The notes under the pieces were generated by a model. It was given only the letters and a program-made list of their open reading frames with translations, was not told the DNA's origin and did no database searches. From assembly GCA_033182465.1 (NCBI GenBank), contig CP137318.1:2666001-2730000 (forward strand): a stretch of DNA of 64,000 nucleotides. The letters are read 5' to 3'. Source of the DNA: Sanghuangporus weigelae. Lineage: Eukaryota > Basidiomycota > Agaricomycetes > Hymenochaetales > Hymenochaetaceae. Positions 38,482 through 52,697 of this stretch are shown here, piece by piece (the first letter of the stretch is position 1; every line of letters starts with the position of its first letter). Both the position numbers and the translations under genes were made by a program.

Positions 38482-38795
38482 CTACGCGCAGACTGGTGAG
38501 GATGGAAGCGAGAGAGAGGTGGTGTTCGGCTGCAAAGGGACGGACGACGCTGTAAACACGACACGCATGGTATAATTAAGTAGCGCGTGCATGATGTAAT
38601 GTTACATAATCTAATGATTACATGATCTTAGCCCACAAGGGCCTCACGCTCAAGGCTACCGACCCGAAAGGTCATCGAAATGGCATCCTTTCCGGCTTAC
38701 ACCTCTCTTCCCCTCCCCTCTCTGCCACGCATCATCTCTTCTCTCCCCTTCGCCACCACTCCGCCTCGTCTCTTCCTCTTCCTCTCCCGTGTCCA

Positions 38796-41700
38796 ATGCC
38801 CAGCTGCAGGAGGAAACACGTCCTCCTAACAGAACCCCCTTCCGAGCTCCTCGATGCTGCTAAAAATGGTCTCAATAAAGAAGTCTATCTCCTCACTCAG
38901 ACCGGCGAGATTTTCGACTCCTACGAGTGCGTCATTCACATACCCTGTAATCACATAATACGCGTATCTGACGCGCTTTTCCCTACTCAGCGCCTATGCA
39001 GCTCGTATGAGCTTCTACAAGCTCAAGCAATTCCAGTGTGACGTTACTGGGAAGAGTGGTCTGGACTATTTTCAGGCACTTGAAAGCGAGCAGCAGGAGG
39101 CCCGTACTCTTCATTCACGGTTTCCAGAACCTCTCAAAGCAGCTGTTCTCAGTGCAGTCCAATGGCGTAAGTTCGCGCGTAAGCCACTTCTGTCGCCACT
39201 TTCCTGACCTGGCCACATTTTAGAGGTCATGGGTAGACTGGATCACCTGGTCGAGGCGGTGCATGATCGCTTCAAGGATAGATATTTTGCTGGTGAAAGT
39301 CCGTCACCTTCCGTTCTCTTCGTTAACTTGAGATGCAGTACTCATTGATTCTCAGAAATATATGTAGATGTCGAAGGCAATAGATATGCTGCCCGCATCA
39401 TCGAAGTCTTTCTTCCAAGAACCTCGTCCACACTCAAACGCAAACGATCTCCATCTGATGGTAGTGATTACTCCGGATACTCTAGCACTCCTGAAAGCAC
39501 TTCAACAGGCTCGTCGACTCCTGAGCCCCGTCAAATGCACGCTATTGGCGGAGACTTGAATATATCTCTTGAAGAAAGCATTGCTCGCGATGATCCTGCT
39601 GGCTACACGTACAGAGTCCAGCTATTGGAAGAGGAAGCACCTCAAGATAGCGAAGAGCATCCCTCCGTTTCTGCGGTTAACAGAAGAGAAAGTGGCAGAG
39701 TCAAGGAAAAAGGGCGAGCCAATGCAAACGGTCACAGTGACACGGAGAATGGAGCTAAATGGGCTGGAAGTCTCATGGACGTTCCATGCGAGCTCATGTC
39801 GTATGTTGTTTCTCTCCGTGCTCTTTCTATGCATAGCTGAAGATGTGAACTAGACGTGACAGGCTTGTCTTCTCGAAGTCGCTTCTGCGTCGTTTCCTCC
39901 GGGAGTGCTTAGATAGAGACTCGTCTCTCGCCTCACCCTGGGCTGTCAAACCAGTTATAGCACGAAGACTTGGTATACCGACTGAAATGCCTGAGCACAT
40001 CAAAGCAGGAGTTGAAAAGGTCCGAAAAGACGAAATTGATAAACGCAAGAAAGTCTGGGAAGAAAAAGAGGCTCAAGCGGAGAGAGAGGGTAGGCTCACG
40101 AAGAAGATGATTCGAGAGCGAGAGCGAGAGGCAAAAGGTCAGTTTCGTCATAATGTAGTCCTACCTCAGGATCCTAAGGCATTTCTAGCCATCGCTAAAG
40201 CTGAAGAAGCCGCACTACGGCAACGTGAACACGAACTGAAAGCGGCTGTAGCAGCGCGAACTAAAGCAGAAAAACGTGCGGCTGATCAAGTAACCAAGGA
40301 AGAAGCAGAACGTCTTGCTCTTGAGAGAGCGAAACTGAAGAAGAAAGCGATCAGGTATCCGACAGAGGATCTTGATGTCCGGATTACCGATCGAGATAGG
40401 AAGGCTGGCATGCAAGTAAGAAGGCCGGTTCCTAGTAGAGGTCCTGATAAAGTCCCCTTCAACGATACAGAAGGTGCACTCGAAGGCTTTTTGCAAGCTT
40501 GGAATTTCCTGATATGCTTCGGGTATGCCTCTCATCTGATCCTACCTGTGATAGTATTTAACTCGTGCTATCAAGACAACCTCTACACCTGTCATTCTTC
40601 ACCCTCGATGACTTTGAGCATGCATTGCGTCACACGCTGCTCGAGCCGCGTTGCAGTCTTCTAGCTGAGGTTCACACTGCTTTGATTCACTGCTTGCAAA
40701 CACTACCTAATGGGCGCAATGCATATTTCGAGTCCCTGCAGGAGTTGAAGAAGGGAAAATCAGAGGTTTTGGAGAACCAGCCTAATATTGATCAGCTCGA
40801 GGACATATGTCGTGAAAGAGCCACTATGTACCATTATATTTCACATTCCAATCGCCGTCTTTTGCATGCCAGTGGCCGAGCAGATTGGGAAGAAGCTGTG
40901 ATTGGTTGCGTCATAGAAGTACGTTTTTTAGACATTTACCATCCTCAGCCGTTCTGATGATCAATCCTCCATTAGTATGCTACTGCGACTTCTTTTCCAA
41001 AATTGCGAGCTATCCTGAATGTACTCTTTTTCGACTGGATCGACACCTCAGGCAAGCCCATGGCTTCCATTTCCCCCGTTTCCTCCGACACAATGTCTCC
41101 ATCATCTTCCGAACCTCAATTCGTTCCAACGCAAGCACCTATCACTGAGCGATATCTACTTTTATCTCCAGAGGACAGGATAAGCATTTTGCAGTTCCTC
41201 TGTGATTTAGCAGTCTCAACCAAGCAGATCCATCAGCACCTTGATTCTTGCGAGGAGCAGTTGACCACGTACCGCAAAGAGAAAATAGAACTTAATAGAC
41301 AAAAGAAGCATCTGTGAGCAGAGTCTGTATCCTGCCTCATACTTACTGACTTTGGTCAATAGTCTGGAAGCGATGAACACGTTGGTCGCTGAGAACAAGG
41401 AAGATGATGCGGAGGAATTGGTCATTGCGGAGACCAGCGACGTCGATTCCGAAGCTATAGCTGCGTCGGAGGATGCATCGGAAAGTGGTTCAACCACTGG
41501 TCGTCGTGCTACCTCAGCGCAGCGTCAACTCGCACTACGACTAAAGGCGCAACAAGGACAGATGCTTGCAAAGCAACGAGAGCTTGCCCGGCAAAAACTG
41601 ACTCATCAGAAGCAAGCGCTAGCGGAGCACCGACGATTAGATGAGGAAGTCGGCAAATTGGAACGGCGATTGGAAGGTATCGAGCGAGACTTCAGAAAAG

Positions 41701-42315
41701 CGCTCGGTGTTGTCAGGATGAAACCCATCGGCAAAGATAGGTTCTATAATCGCATTTGGTGGTTCGATGGTTGCGGCACCTCTTCTTTAATGGGAAGCGG
41801 AGGGTCTGTGCAATATGCCACTGGTCGGCTGTTTATTCAGGGTCCCAGCCAGTTCGATCAAGAGATCTTGGATAGAAGAATTGAGGATGAGATTGTCGAG
41901 AGACGTTTGGAGGAAGAAGGAGAGGAAGGAATGCTTGGTCCCGGAGACTGGGCTTGTTATAGCGAGATTGAGGAGGTCCGTTCTTTCATTCAGTCCTGAT
42001 AATTTGTTCACGGTACTGATAATTACCTAGATGGACCAGTTCGTTGCCTGGCTGAACCCGAAGGGGGTCAGGGAGCTTGCCTTAAAGAACGCACTAGCTA
42101 AATGGTGGGATCTCCTAGGTGCCGGGGTGCGAAAACGCTGTGCGGTAAGATGAACTCTGTGAGAATGAGACTAACAGACTGATGTGTATGATCAGGATCT
42201 TGCTATGAATGCAAGGATGCCAGAAGCTAGACGAAGCCAAAGAGGAAAGAACGCTAATTCAGACATTTCTCGTGAACCTTACATGTTGTGGACGAATCGT
42301 AAAGCTGTTGACTAG
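38796..42315 (+). CDS. ITC1: ISWI-complex subunit with WAC, DDT and WHIM regions (Itc1/Acf1-like)
   Basis: This is the large non-catalytic partner of an ISWI nucleosome-remodelling ATPase. The ATG at 38796 begins MPSCRRKHVLLTEPP. The WAC domain follows: EVYLLTQTGEIFDSYE, then AYAARMSFYKLKQFQCDVTGKSGLDYFQALESE across an intron. A charged coiled-coil stretch (about 40000-40340, EKEAQAEREGRLTKKMIRERE) leads into the DDT domain, GALEGFLQAWNFLICFG plus PLHLSFFTLDDFEHALRH (40470-40650). The WHIM/WSD part at about 41700-41880 has GKDRFYNRIWWFDG, GRLFIQGPSQFDQE and an acidic follow-on. About ten introns. The stop codon TAG is at 42313. No PHD finger or bromodomain was seen, as in yeast Itc1. The protein is roughly 1000 residues and looks complete. 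Confidence 0.88.
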
Positions 42316-42601
42316 TATAGATAGATGCTAGCGTACGACTCTGTGTGAGATTAATGTGGACATCCTGTTCTCCGTTTCCTCGTTAAAATCCCATTATATT
42401 AATATTTTATATTTATATTTTATTTGGATGAATCGAATAGATATGATGCGAAAGGAAATTGCTAGAATGTGAATGTAAAGGATCGACGATACTAGTGTTG
42501 TTATCGAGGCAAACTTAAACTTATCGAAGCTCGGACGAATGGGATAAGATATATATGGGTCCCTTTTAATCCTCGAGACTAGCCTCTTTCCTCATCCCAC
42601 C

Positions 42602-45028
42602 ATGTCCACCGGTTCATACCAACGTGCAAGCCAGCCCGTTCCAGCAGGCTCCAGCTTCACGCCTTCTTCATGGTCTAGCTCTCTAGGTGTCTCCGAAGCG
42701 TTAGCTTCTTACAGACGGTCTCAGTACATTATCACTGCTCAGAACGTCGCTTCGTCGGTCGATACAGACTCAAGGCCAGAGCCCTTAGATGAAGAGCAAG
42801 TTATCAGCGAAGAAGAGGAAACACCGCCGTCGGTTGATGAGGAGGAGCTCCCAACACCCGTTCCTCAGGATGAGGACGAATTGCAATGGGACAATGTACT
42901 TGAGAGCTCAGAATCGCGTACTCCTGTTCAGACTACTATTCCAAGTAGCGGACCTCGACATGATGGACTAGCTTTGCCTATGAGGGTCGGTCGTTTACCT
43001 TCTCAAATCCACCTGGAGCCCCTACCGTACACGGGTGCGACGCAGCGCACTCCCCTTCTTCGCAAGACCACTTCGAGATTATCTGCTCGGGCTCAGCACC
43101 TTCAAGCTCCGGGTATTGGTGACGCTGAATTTGATGCATCGCAGGGGAGCACAAGCTATACGTTACTAGCTCCGGATGCCGTACAAGATCAAAAAACGCA
43201 TCTTACCCGGAAGACGTCTTCTGCCTCAACGCGAAGTGAGAAAATCATTCCGTCTGGCAGGAGTACATTCGGTCAAACAGTATGCACCAGTTTTCTTCGT
43301 GTTGTGTTTCAACCGTCGAGCTGATCGTCAATACCTCGAAGCTCTTCAATTCTATCGCCATTTTATTGGGATTCGGAATGCTAGCGGAGCCTCTTGCCTT
43401 TGCTCTGTCTGGTTGGATAGTAGGCTCGATCCTGATTATTTTCTATGGAATCATTACGTGTCACACGTAAGTCTATCGATCCACCCCAACTTCTGATAAG
43501 TTTTCATCGTCTTCCAGAGCGAAGATCCTGGCCCGAATCATGGCAGATGACCCTCAAATACGAACGTACGCGGATATCGGGAACAAAGCATTCGGGCCGC
43601 GATCGCGATTCCTCGTTTCCTCTCTCTTTTGTCTTGAGTTATCCACTGTTGGGTGAGTATCCTATTTTTCGTTTTGTCAAAGTCTGGAGCTTCGCTGAAC
43701 GTCATTGTTGTAGCGTGGTATTAGTAACTCTGTTTGCGGATTCGCTACACTCCATCATACCGACCTATTCTTTAGAAACGTACAAGCTGATGGGACTTGC
43801 TGTGTATGACTTTTCTTCTGGTCGTTGAATACGTAGCTCACTCGGCACCTTGACAGACTTGTCCCGTCTGTATTTTTCCCTCTTTCTGTGCTTTCCTATA
43901 CCTCCATCCTCGGCATTTTGAGCACACTGCTCATCACTGTCGTTCTATTCATCGATGGATTGTCAAAGCACCATGGTCCGGGAAGTCTCTGGGATCCTGC
44001 GACCACTAGTCTTAGCATTGCGAGTTGGGGCAGACTTGGAGTGGCCTTCGGACTCTTCATGGCAGGGGTAATCGAATTACAGTAGTTCGATGAAGACATT
44101 ATTTGCTTATTTTGAACTACAGTTTTCCGGTCACGCTGTTCTGCCTTCCCTCACCAGAGATATGCAAGACCCAAAAGATTTTGATAAGATGATTAATTTG
44201 GCTTTTGTAAGTTCTTTGATCTCGTTTCTTGATTGACAGGTTTTATTAACCATCATTTGGCAGATCGCAGCTACCATAATATATGCACTCATTGGAGGTT
44301 GCGGTTATCTCATGTCTGTATCTCGTTTCTTCCCGTATCCTAGTTTTCCGAGGCTGACTGCTCCTTTTCAAGGTTTGGTAACTCTGTCAGCGACGAGGTA
44401 TATTGGAGGTGTTATTAGTAAAGAGCCCAGTACTTATTTTGATCATCAGGTTAGCAAGGATTTACTAGCAACGCCAGGCTATAATGCATTCATAAACAAG
44501 TTGGCTGTGTGGTCCTTAGTTGTAATGCCGTTGTGAGAGAGCTGGAGTTGCTTTTGTTGTTCGTCCGCCAAGCTGAGTATATTTTGCCAGGACGAAATTC
44601 GCGTTATCTACTCGTCCAGTAAGTACATATTCAGCAAGATTTGCTCGAACACTGACAAATGTACGCCCACACAGATTGTCATTACACTAGAAATAATGCT
44701 TGGACTTGAGCCGAACTCGCAGCATGTCTCCGAGGTACCAGGAAGAACCTCAACGCAGGCGAAGCAATCCAAGTTTACGAAACGACTTCTCATTTTCTTG
44801 GAGCGCACTGCCTTTACATGCCTGGCAGTAGCCGTATCGATTTTCTTCCCCGAGTTTAGTTCTGTGATGGCGATCGTTGGAGCATTCTGGGCGTTCTTAC
44901 TCTGCGTGATTGGACCAGTATCGGCGAAGATAGTGTTAGAACGAAGATGTGGCTGGAAGGATGGGGCTTTACTTTTGATTGCCATTGTTATGGCTCTCTG
45001 GGGAACTATCGCAGCCTTCATGGCTTAA
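42602..45028 (+). CDS. Vacuolar amino-acid transporter, AVT1-like
   Basis: This belongs to the amino acid/auxin permease (AAAP/SLC32-36) family, whose fungal AVT members move neutral amino acids across the vacuolar membrane by proton exchange. The hydrophilic N-terminus of about 220 residues is acidic (EEEETPPSVDEEELPTP) and ends in STFGQT. The membrane part then begins with LFNSIAILLGFGMLAEPLAF, the typical first helix. Other helices include LVTLFADSLHSIIP, VLSYTSILGILSTLLITVV, GVAFGLFMAGFSGHAVLPSL (with the family GHAVLPS block), IAATIIYALIGGCGYLMFG, LAVWSLVVMPLTKFAL and two at the C-terminus. About ten introns join into one frame ending at TAA 45028. The exact substrate cannot be told from sequence. 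Confidence 0.88.
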
Positions 45029-45158
45029 AGGAATAGGAGTAACGATGGTTTGTTACGGCACTCGTGATTTACCTAGGTAAAGTAGGAACAGTCTATTTCA
45101 GGCATTCGCATACCCCCGCAAGCTACACTGTAAATTACACATAGATAATGCAATGGTA

Positions 45159-46064
45159 TCATACATCTTTTGCGGAATGCGCTATGATTTTGGACAATTC
45201 TATTGAATGGATGAATCTCAATATTCTCAGGCCAGTATTTGGTGGCGACTCACGGGAGAGCTGAATATTTTCTCGAATAACAGTAGCTTCAACCTGGTTA
45301 TCTGGATTTGGCGGAATCGTGACGACCGAACCATCAACACCCCACCCTAGACTTGATATATATTCTACCAAGTCGTCGCCTATAACGAGTAGGGGAAAAT
45401 CAGAATGAGTTCATCACTAATATTCATGCATGGTGCCCCCACCGCTTAGGTCCAAGTAAGTGCCAAGTCTCTCGACATTTATCCTCTTAAATGTGGCCTT
45501 GGCTGCTTTCACCGCCACCTGTCGTATACTATCTTCGAATCCAGCGCATTCGACCGTATAGTTTTCTCTGAGGTTTTGCAGATCATCGGATCTGTACAAC
45601 TCCCAGAATGCTGGAAACCGACATTGAAGTAGGTGCTCGTACAGGGAAGTGAGCGTTGGGAGGAGCTCGGGGAGGGGGTCTGGTTCGTCAAGGTTAGAAG
45701 CGATGGGCCGTTCGCCGAGGAGTGCGATGCAGAGGTTGAAGTCGGGGAAGGGCACGGCTGTCAGCGACTTTATGAGAACGTTGACGACGACATCAGGGTT
45801 GTATAACGCGGGGTTAAATTGGTATCTAAACAAATCTGTTGTCATCATTGCATGCAATTAGAAACACGAGAGGACTTGCAGCTTCAGGATAGCGAGGTTT
45901 GCAAGGCAGTCATACTCATTCGTTCGAATTTGATGGTAGAGATAATCCTCGAGAATGGATACGTTTGAAGGGTTGTACCTGTCTACGCCAGAGACAAGGT
46001 TCTCGATGAGCTCCGGCCGAGTCGAAGGAGTGATCCATTCCGCTGTTGTATTTACCGCCGACAT
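45159..46064 (-). CDS. EIF3K: Translation initiation factor eIF3 subunit K
   Basis: This is the small PCI-domain subunit of eIF3, which helps assemble the 43S preinitiation complex. The ATG at 46064 begins MSAVNTTAEWITPSTRPEL, followed by ENLVSGVDRYNPSNVSILEDYLYHQI, LANLAILKLYQFNPALYNPDVV, DFNLCIALLGERPI, FPAFWELYRSD and VKAAKATFKRINVERLGTYLDLS. The last exons give LVEYISSLGWGVDGSVVTIPPN and QLSKIIAHSAKDV. Total length is about 240 residues, the normal size. The intron between LAILKL and YQFNP has a GC donor (45826-45879). The gene shares a 143-bp divergent promoter with SWD3. Confidence 0.94.
45826..45879 (-). other. GC-AG intron of EIF3K
   Basis: The exon ends AAGCT, the intron starts gcaagtcc and ends tttag, and the next exon starts ATACCAATTT. 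This junction gives the conserved eIF3k stretch LKLYQFNP. The GT two codons further on breaks the frame. Confidence 0.85.
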
Positions 46065-46207
46065 CGTGGTAGTGGTACTCAACAAACAAGAAACTTTTTC
46101 GAGTCGAGTTTATTTTCTGTGATACCTGGAAAGGAAACCGGAAAGATCACCGCGACGCGTCCTTCATTTGCTAACCCGCGCGTACGAATAATTTCGAAAA
46201 CCACTTC
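46065..46207. promoter_or_regulatory. Divergent promoter of EIF3K and SWD3
   Basis: The 143-bp spacer between the start codons contains GCGACGCGTC at 46152-46161, with an ACGCGT core (the yeast MBF box), 46 bp before the SWD3 ATG. The same 10-mer occurs in the ELP6/TRS65 spacer. Confidence 0.5.
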
Positions 46208-47626
<1,419 letters not shown>

Positions 47627-48105
47627 CGATCCGCTGATAAATCCCCTTTTCAAGGCTTGTAAAAAATAGATGTACATCTTTGATTTTGTGTCTATTTTGT
47701 CGTACGGGCCAATACACATTAGGTAATCAAGTCCGATTCCTTTTCAGTGTTATTGTTAGAGCAAAAACTGGCCCAGAAGGTGTATTTGGTTACAAATCTG
47801 TACGAATCTATTATATGCTAGAAGGGTCTACGAGTTACTGCGGGATGCGCGTAGCTTTAGTGAGGCAGTGGCTGAATGAGTCAGCCGCGTGAGAGCTGGG
47901 CCGGTGCCAGTTTCAATCTCCGACACGGCTATGCCCTTATAAACTCGTCATGAGTGGCGTCCCTATCTTACCCTCAGACCACATCCAACATCGTTCAACA
48001 ACAGACTCAAATCACTTTCGATCCCACCGATGTGAGTCTCTATCGTTGCATTGACCTCTCTGGAGTCGCTATGGCTGACTTCTGCTCCTTATCGCTCTCA
48101 GAATC
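47627..48105. promoter_or_regulatory. Promoter and 5' leader of the polyubiquitin gene
   Basis: A TATAAA element lies at 47938-47943 and a non-coding intron at 48032-48101, which leaves AATC directly before the start codon. I looked for paired heat-shock elements (nGAAn repeats), common for polyubiquitin genes, and saw none that were convincing. The SWD3 3' flank occupies the left part. Confidence 0.5.
48032..48101 (+). other. 5' UTR intron of the polyubiquitin gene
   Basis: The donor GTGAGTCTC follows CACCGAT, and the acceptor CTCTCAG ends 4 nt before the start codon. This is typical of highly expressed fungal ubiquitin genes. Confidence 0.65.
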
Positions 48106-49274
<1,169 letters not shown>

Positions 49275-49917
49275 TTGCAGAGTGATGCTTTCTTTGTGAT
49301 TTCCTAGTTCTTATACGAATGTCTTATTAGTAGCCGAATGGATTTGTTGATTTGTCAATGTTTGAATGTGTGGATTTACATTCAATAGAAGATTGTCAGG
49401 AATGAAACCTTCGTCGAGATATGAATCCGTTACCTCTTTTGATGTTCGGATGTCAAGTGTGTTCAGCATGAGAATAAGTCCCCGCGATTACGGAATAGAA
49501 GTAGTACTCTCACCTGAAACTGAGGAAAGAGAGCATCAGTCACGCATGGATTTCAGAGAGTCACTAAGACTATCTGACATCCATGTTTGATGAAGAGCGT
49601 GTTCTCTGCGCTGCGCAGCAAGAGCGCAACGCAGATATTGATGACACGTCCATTTCCGTTGATATTAATGGATGTGTTTTTTTTTTTCACATTCTAGGTG
49701 GGGGTCAGAATATTTCCGTTATATTTTCAAAAAAACAAGCATATATAGTCAAGTTGGGCGAGAATTACATGGATGTGGTCGAGAGGAAAGTATTGTAAAC
49801 TAGATCTGCGCGGAATGCCTAGATTAGGCAAGTTTTCGATCTCCGACAAAAATCACGCGCACGCGATTTTCATAGAGATTGCCGACCCCCAGTATGTATA
49901 CACAAGTATGAATTGGT
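49275..49917. other. Convergent intergenic spacer
   Basis: The 3' flanks of the polyubiquitin and zinc-finger genes meet here. There is a poly-T run at about 49677-49688. Short open frames on the plus strand carry no known motif. Confidence 0.45.
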
Positions 49918-50879
49918 TCAAATTTTGCCTTTTTTCCGGCGACCATGTCTTGACAAGTAAACATTTCTTTCCTTCGAAATCTGTTCATCGATTTTCCTGC
50001 AATGTGGATTGCTGTTCCAATGTCGTTGTCTTGCCTCTGTGCGCTTGAAAGGTATGTTACATCCGAAACACACAATGGGACTCGACACTTCGTCATGTTT
50101 AGTAGCGTGGCCTGAAACGGAGGCTTTAAATTTGCGGACAACACGGAAAGAGATGCTTACGTTTGACATCATGTTTCCTTGTTGCTATATGACCACACAG
50201 TTTGCATTGAAATCTTACTCCTCCTTGAGCATCTCGGGGTAGCTGCAGTACATACTGATCGAGATCTTGCAAGTGACCTGGCTGAAATAAACCAGCGTTA
50301 GTACTTCTTCGTTTACAGCACATATACGACTAAAACCTCTTGCTTACCCTTCGTCCACGTCTGCTGCTTTCAACCGTGCCATCACAAGGAGGTGGACTAT
50401 ACGATTGAGAATGTGAGGGCGGGGTTGAAGGCGACGGTAGCCCGGACGGAGATAACGGAGGCGGCTCGTACGACATGTTCCATGTCGAATCTATAGAACT
50501 AACGGGACTCTGTGTGCCCGACTCGGCGAGAGAGGCATCTTCGACTGAGCTATTAGGTGTGTTCCAGTCGAATGTTGTGTATTCGTTGAGGAAGTTAGAT
50601 GTGTCATCAGGAGAGCATGGCTCGGAGAGACCAGAGTTAGGCTTCTCTTGCGGTTCTTGCGCGTCATCTGTGAAAACCAAATGGTGCTCAGCGAGGGGAT
50701 AAAGATGGACTTCAGAGATCAAGTTCACCTTCCACATCTTTTATCCTCTTCTCGTAGGCTCGTCGAATAAGGTCTTTATCGTCCTCGGGGAAGGCTCGTC
50801 TGCAGGCGCCGATACCGCTTCGCTCGTATGCGAAATTCAGATTGATTAGGAAGGTGGTTGCGAGGAGCTTCAGATCCAT
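49918..50879 (-). CDS. C2H2 zinc-finger protein
   Basis: This is probably a DNA-binding regulator. The ATG at 50879 begins MDLKLLATTFLINLNFAYER, followed by a helical charged segment (EDDKDLIRRAYEKRIKDVE). The middle is acidic and Ser/Pro-rich (PPPLSPSGLPSPSTPPSHS). Two zinc fingers close the protein: FQCKLCGHIATRKHDVKRH and VCFGCNIPFKRTEARQRHW with a following NPHC. Both have C-x2-C pairs, but the His spacing is longer than in the classical finger, so binding is plausible and not proved. Three introns (50680-50740 region, near 50290-50355, and near 50113-50161) join in frame. The end is a basic RRKKGKI with TGA at 49918. The protein is about 245 residues. The target genes are unknown. Confidence 0.78.
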
Positions 50880-52697
50880 GATTGTTGAAAGGAGGTGAAA
50901 GGGAGTGAATGGATCGAGGTGGGCATGACCCGTCGCGTTATATCTTTGCCAGGTTAACGGAAGAGGAGTGAATGATAATGAGTTCTCCGTCGTTGCGTCG
51001 GTGACTGAATAGAGTTTGTAGACAGTTGTTTATGCGTTTCAGAATCAAGTTGTGTTTTCCAGAATTCGAGGAACAACGCTAAAGGGTCTCCCCGATCATT
51101 ACATTGTGCTTCCATCCAGAAGGCTAAGAGAGGGATGCATATCCGTTTAACGGATCTTCCTGACTCCGTTTTAAGAATGCACCGACGCATATCGTCTGCT
51201 GCCGTGCATGATCCTCGAGAGATACGAATCTTTGGACAAACACTAGTCAACCTCAGTTTCTATCGTTTACTGATGAAAAAAACTTGCGATAGAATTGAGG
51301 GGTGGCCACTCTACACCCGGCGTTGGAGCTGAGCGGGATTTTATCTTACTAGGGACTTCCGTCATGATACAACGGCTTTGAAAAGCGTAGCAGAGTTACC
51401 CGAATCTGCACCAGCAGGCACTAAAACTTTAAGTTAGCAAAATTGACGCCATTTTCTGGTTGGACATCGGTTGGCAGACTGCTCAGAAGTTCCACATTGC
51501 CGCGCTTATGAGAAAGCTCGATCGTTGGATGGGCGTCGCAATAAAATACATCAGTCGTTCCCGAGTTCGACACGAGGCAATGAACTCACCCCGTCGCTGG
51601 TCGCTGGTCTTCCTAAACGCACGGCGCACTCCCTGAACTGCGGAGCCTGGAATGTACTAGATCTTTACGGAAGTGCGATTCCTCGGATCCGGTCGATCTG
51701 AGTCATAAATGGCGAGTTTTCCGAGTCACTCTAGCGATTTAAAACTTGTTTCTCCGGGCTGGCAATAACTACAGAGGACCCTAGTAGCCGTCTCCCTGTG
51801 CTTTGGCACACGCATATTTCGTCGCTATAAATTTCCGTGCTGATTCTCACATCTATCTCTACTATCGGGGGGAAAGCGCTTGATGCTGCCTTACCTGCCG
51901 TCCTCCTGCGAAACCGAGCATTGTCGACGTCATGGCTACGGGAGGGCGTTCTGAGTTCTCACACGTGCCCGCTTCTGCTCCACTTTTGCTTCCGTTCTCT
52001 AGATCGATCTATTTATGTGGTCGTTGATAGCGTACCAACGTCAACAAGCCGGGCGGATCGCAATCTGGATCGACATTTAAACAGTTTACCCGCCCGGACG
52101 CGAATCAGACAAAGAAAAAAAGGCACGTTCCTCTGTGTCCATTAGATAATTCTTAAATACATTAGATCCAGAATGGAATGTACAACGACGGCGAGGGTAT
52201 AATCTTTGATATAATTTTTGTATGCATGTCCTCTAACTGTACTTTCCATGTAGTCATTTCGAAGTGGCCGCCACATGCACTGTTCGTCTGCTTCTCTTCT
52301 CTTCTCGACCTCTTTTCACGGCCCCGAGTCACCCATCTATCCCAGCAGACCAGCTGAGAGAATCGCAGTGAGAAAGAGCCCTGGATAGTAGTGATTGTTT
52401 TGTTTCAAGTTGGTAAACCTCGCCGTTCTGTTCAGCTGAGGGCACTCACAGCTCATCCAAGACCTGCTTCTTGATCGATATCCACCGTTAACCGACTCAC
52501 TTGAAGGGGTGGCTATGCCAGAGTCAACTTGAGAGTTCCCTCTGATCATCAGAACGAAGGACCGCAGTTCAAATCCGCCGACATTCGTTTCCATTCAGGT
52601 GAGTAAAGACAGAATTTATACATTGATGTTTGATCCATCCAAAAAGTCCATAAGCGTTCTTTCTCATCATGATATTTTATCGTGCATGACTTTGCAC
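50880..52697. other. Intergenic region, no gene recognised
   Basis: These 1.8 kb hold the promoter of the zinc-finger gene and the 3' flank of the glutaminase-like gene. Frames at 51837-52145 (+) and 52337-52594 (-) are open but lack known motifs and do not extend through plausible introns. Confidence 0.45.

Noticed and set aside
47840-47930. Possible tRNA-like segment before polyubiquitin
   Set aside because: The T-arm sequence is not canonical and no paired acceptor stem exists; treated as promoter sequence.
52337-52594. Minus-strand frame beyond the glutaminase-like gene
   Set aside because: The GtaA-like protein already ends properly in GGHLALLVL with TGA at 52698 after a good intron; the extra frame has no motif.
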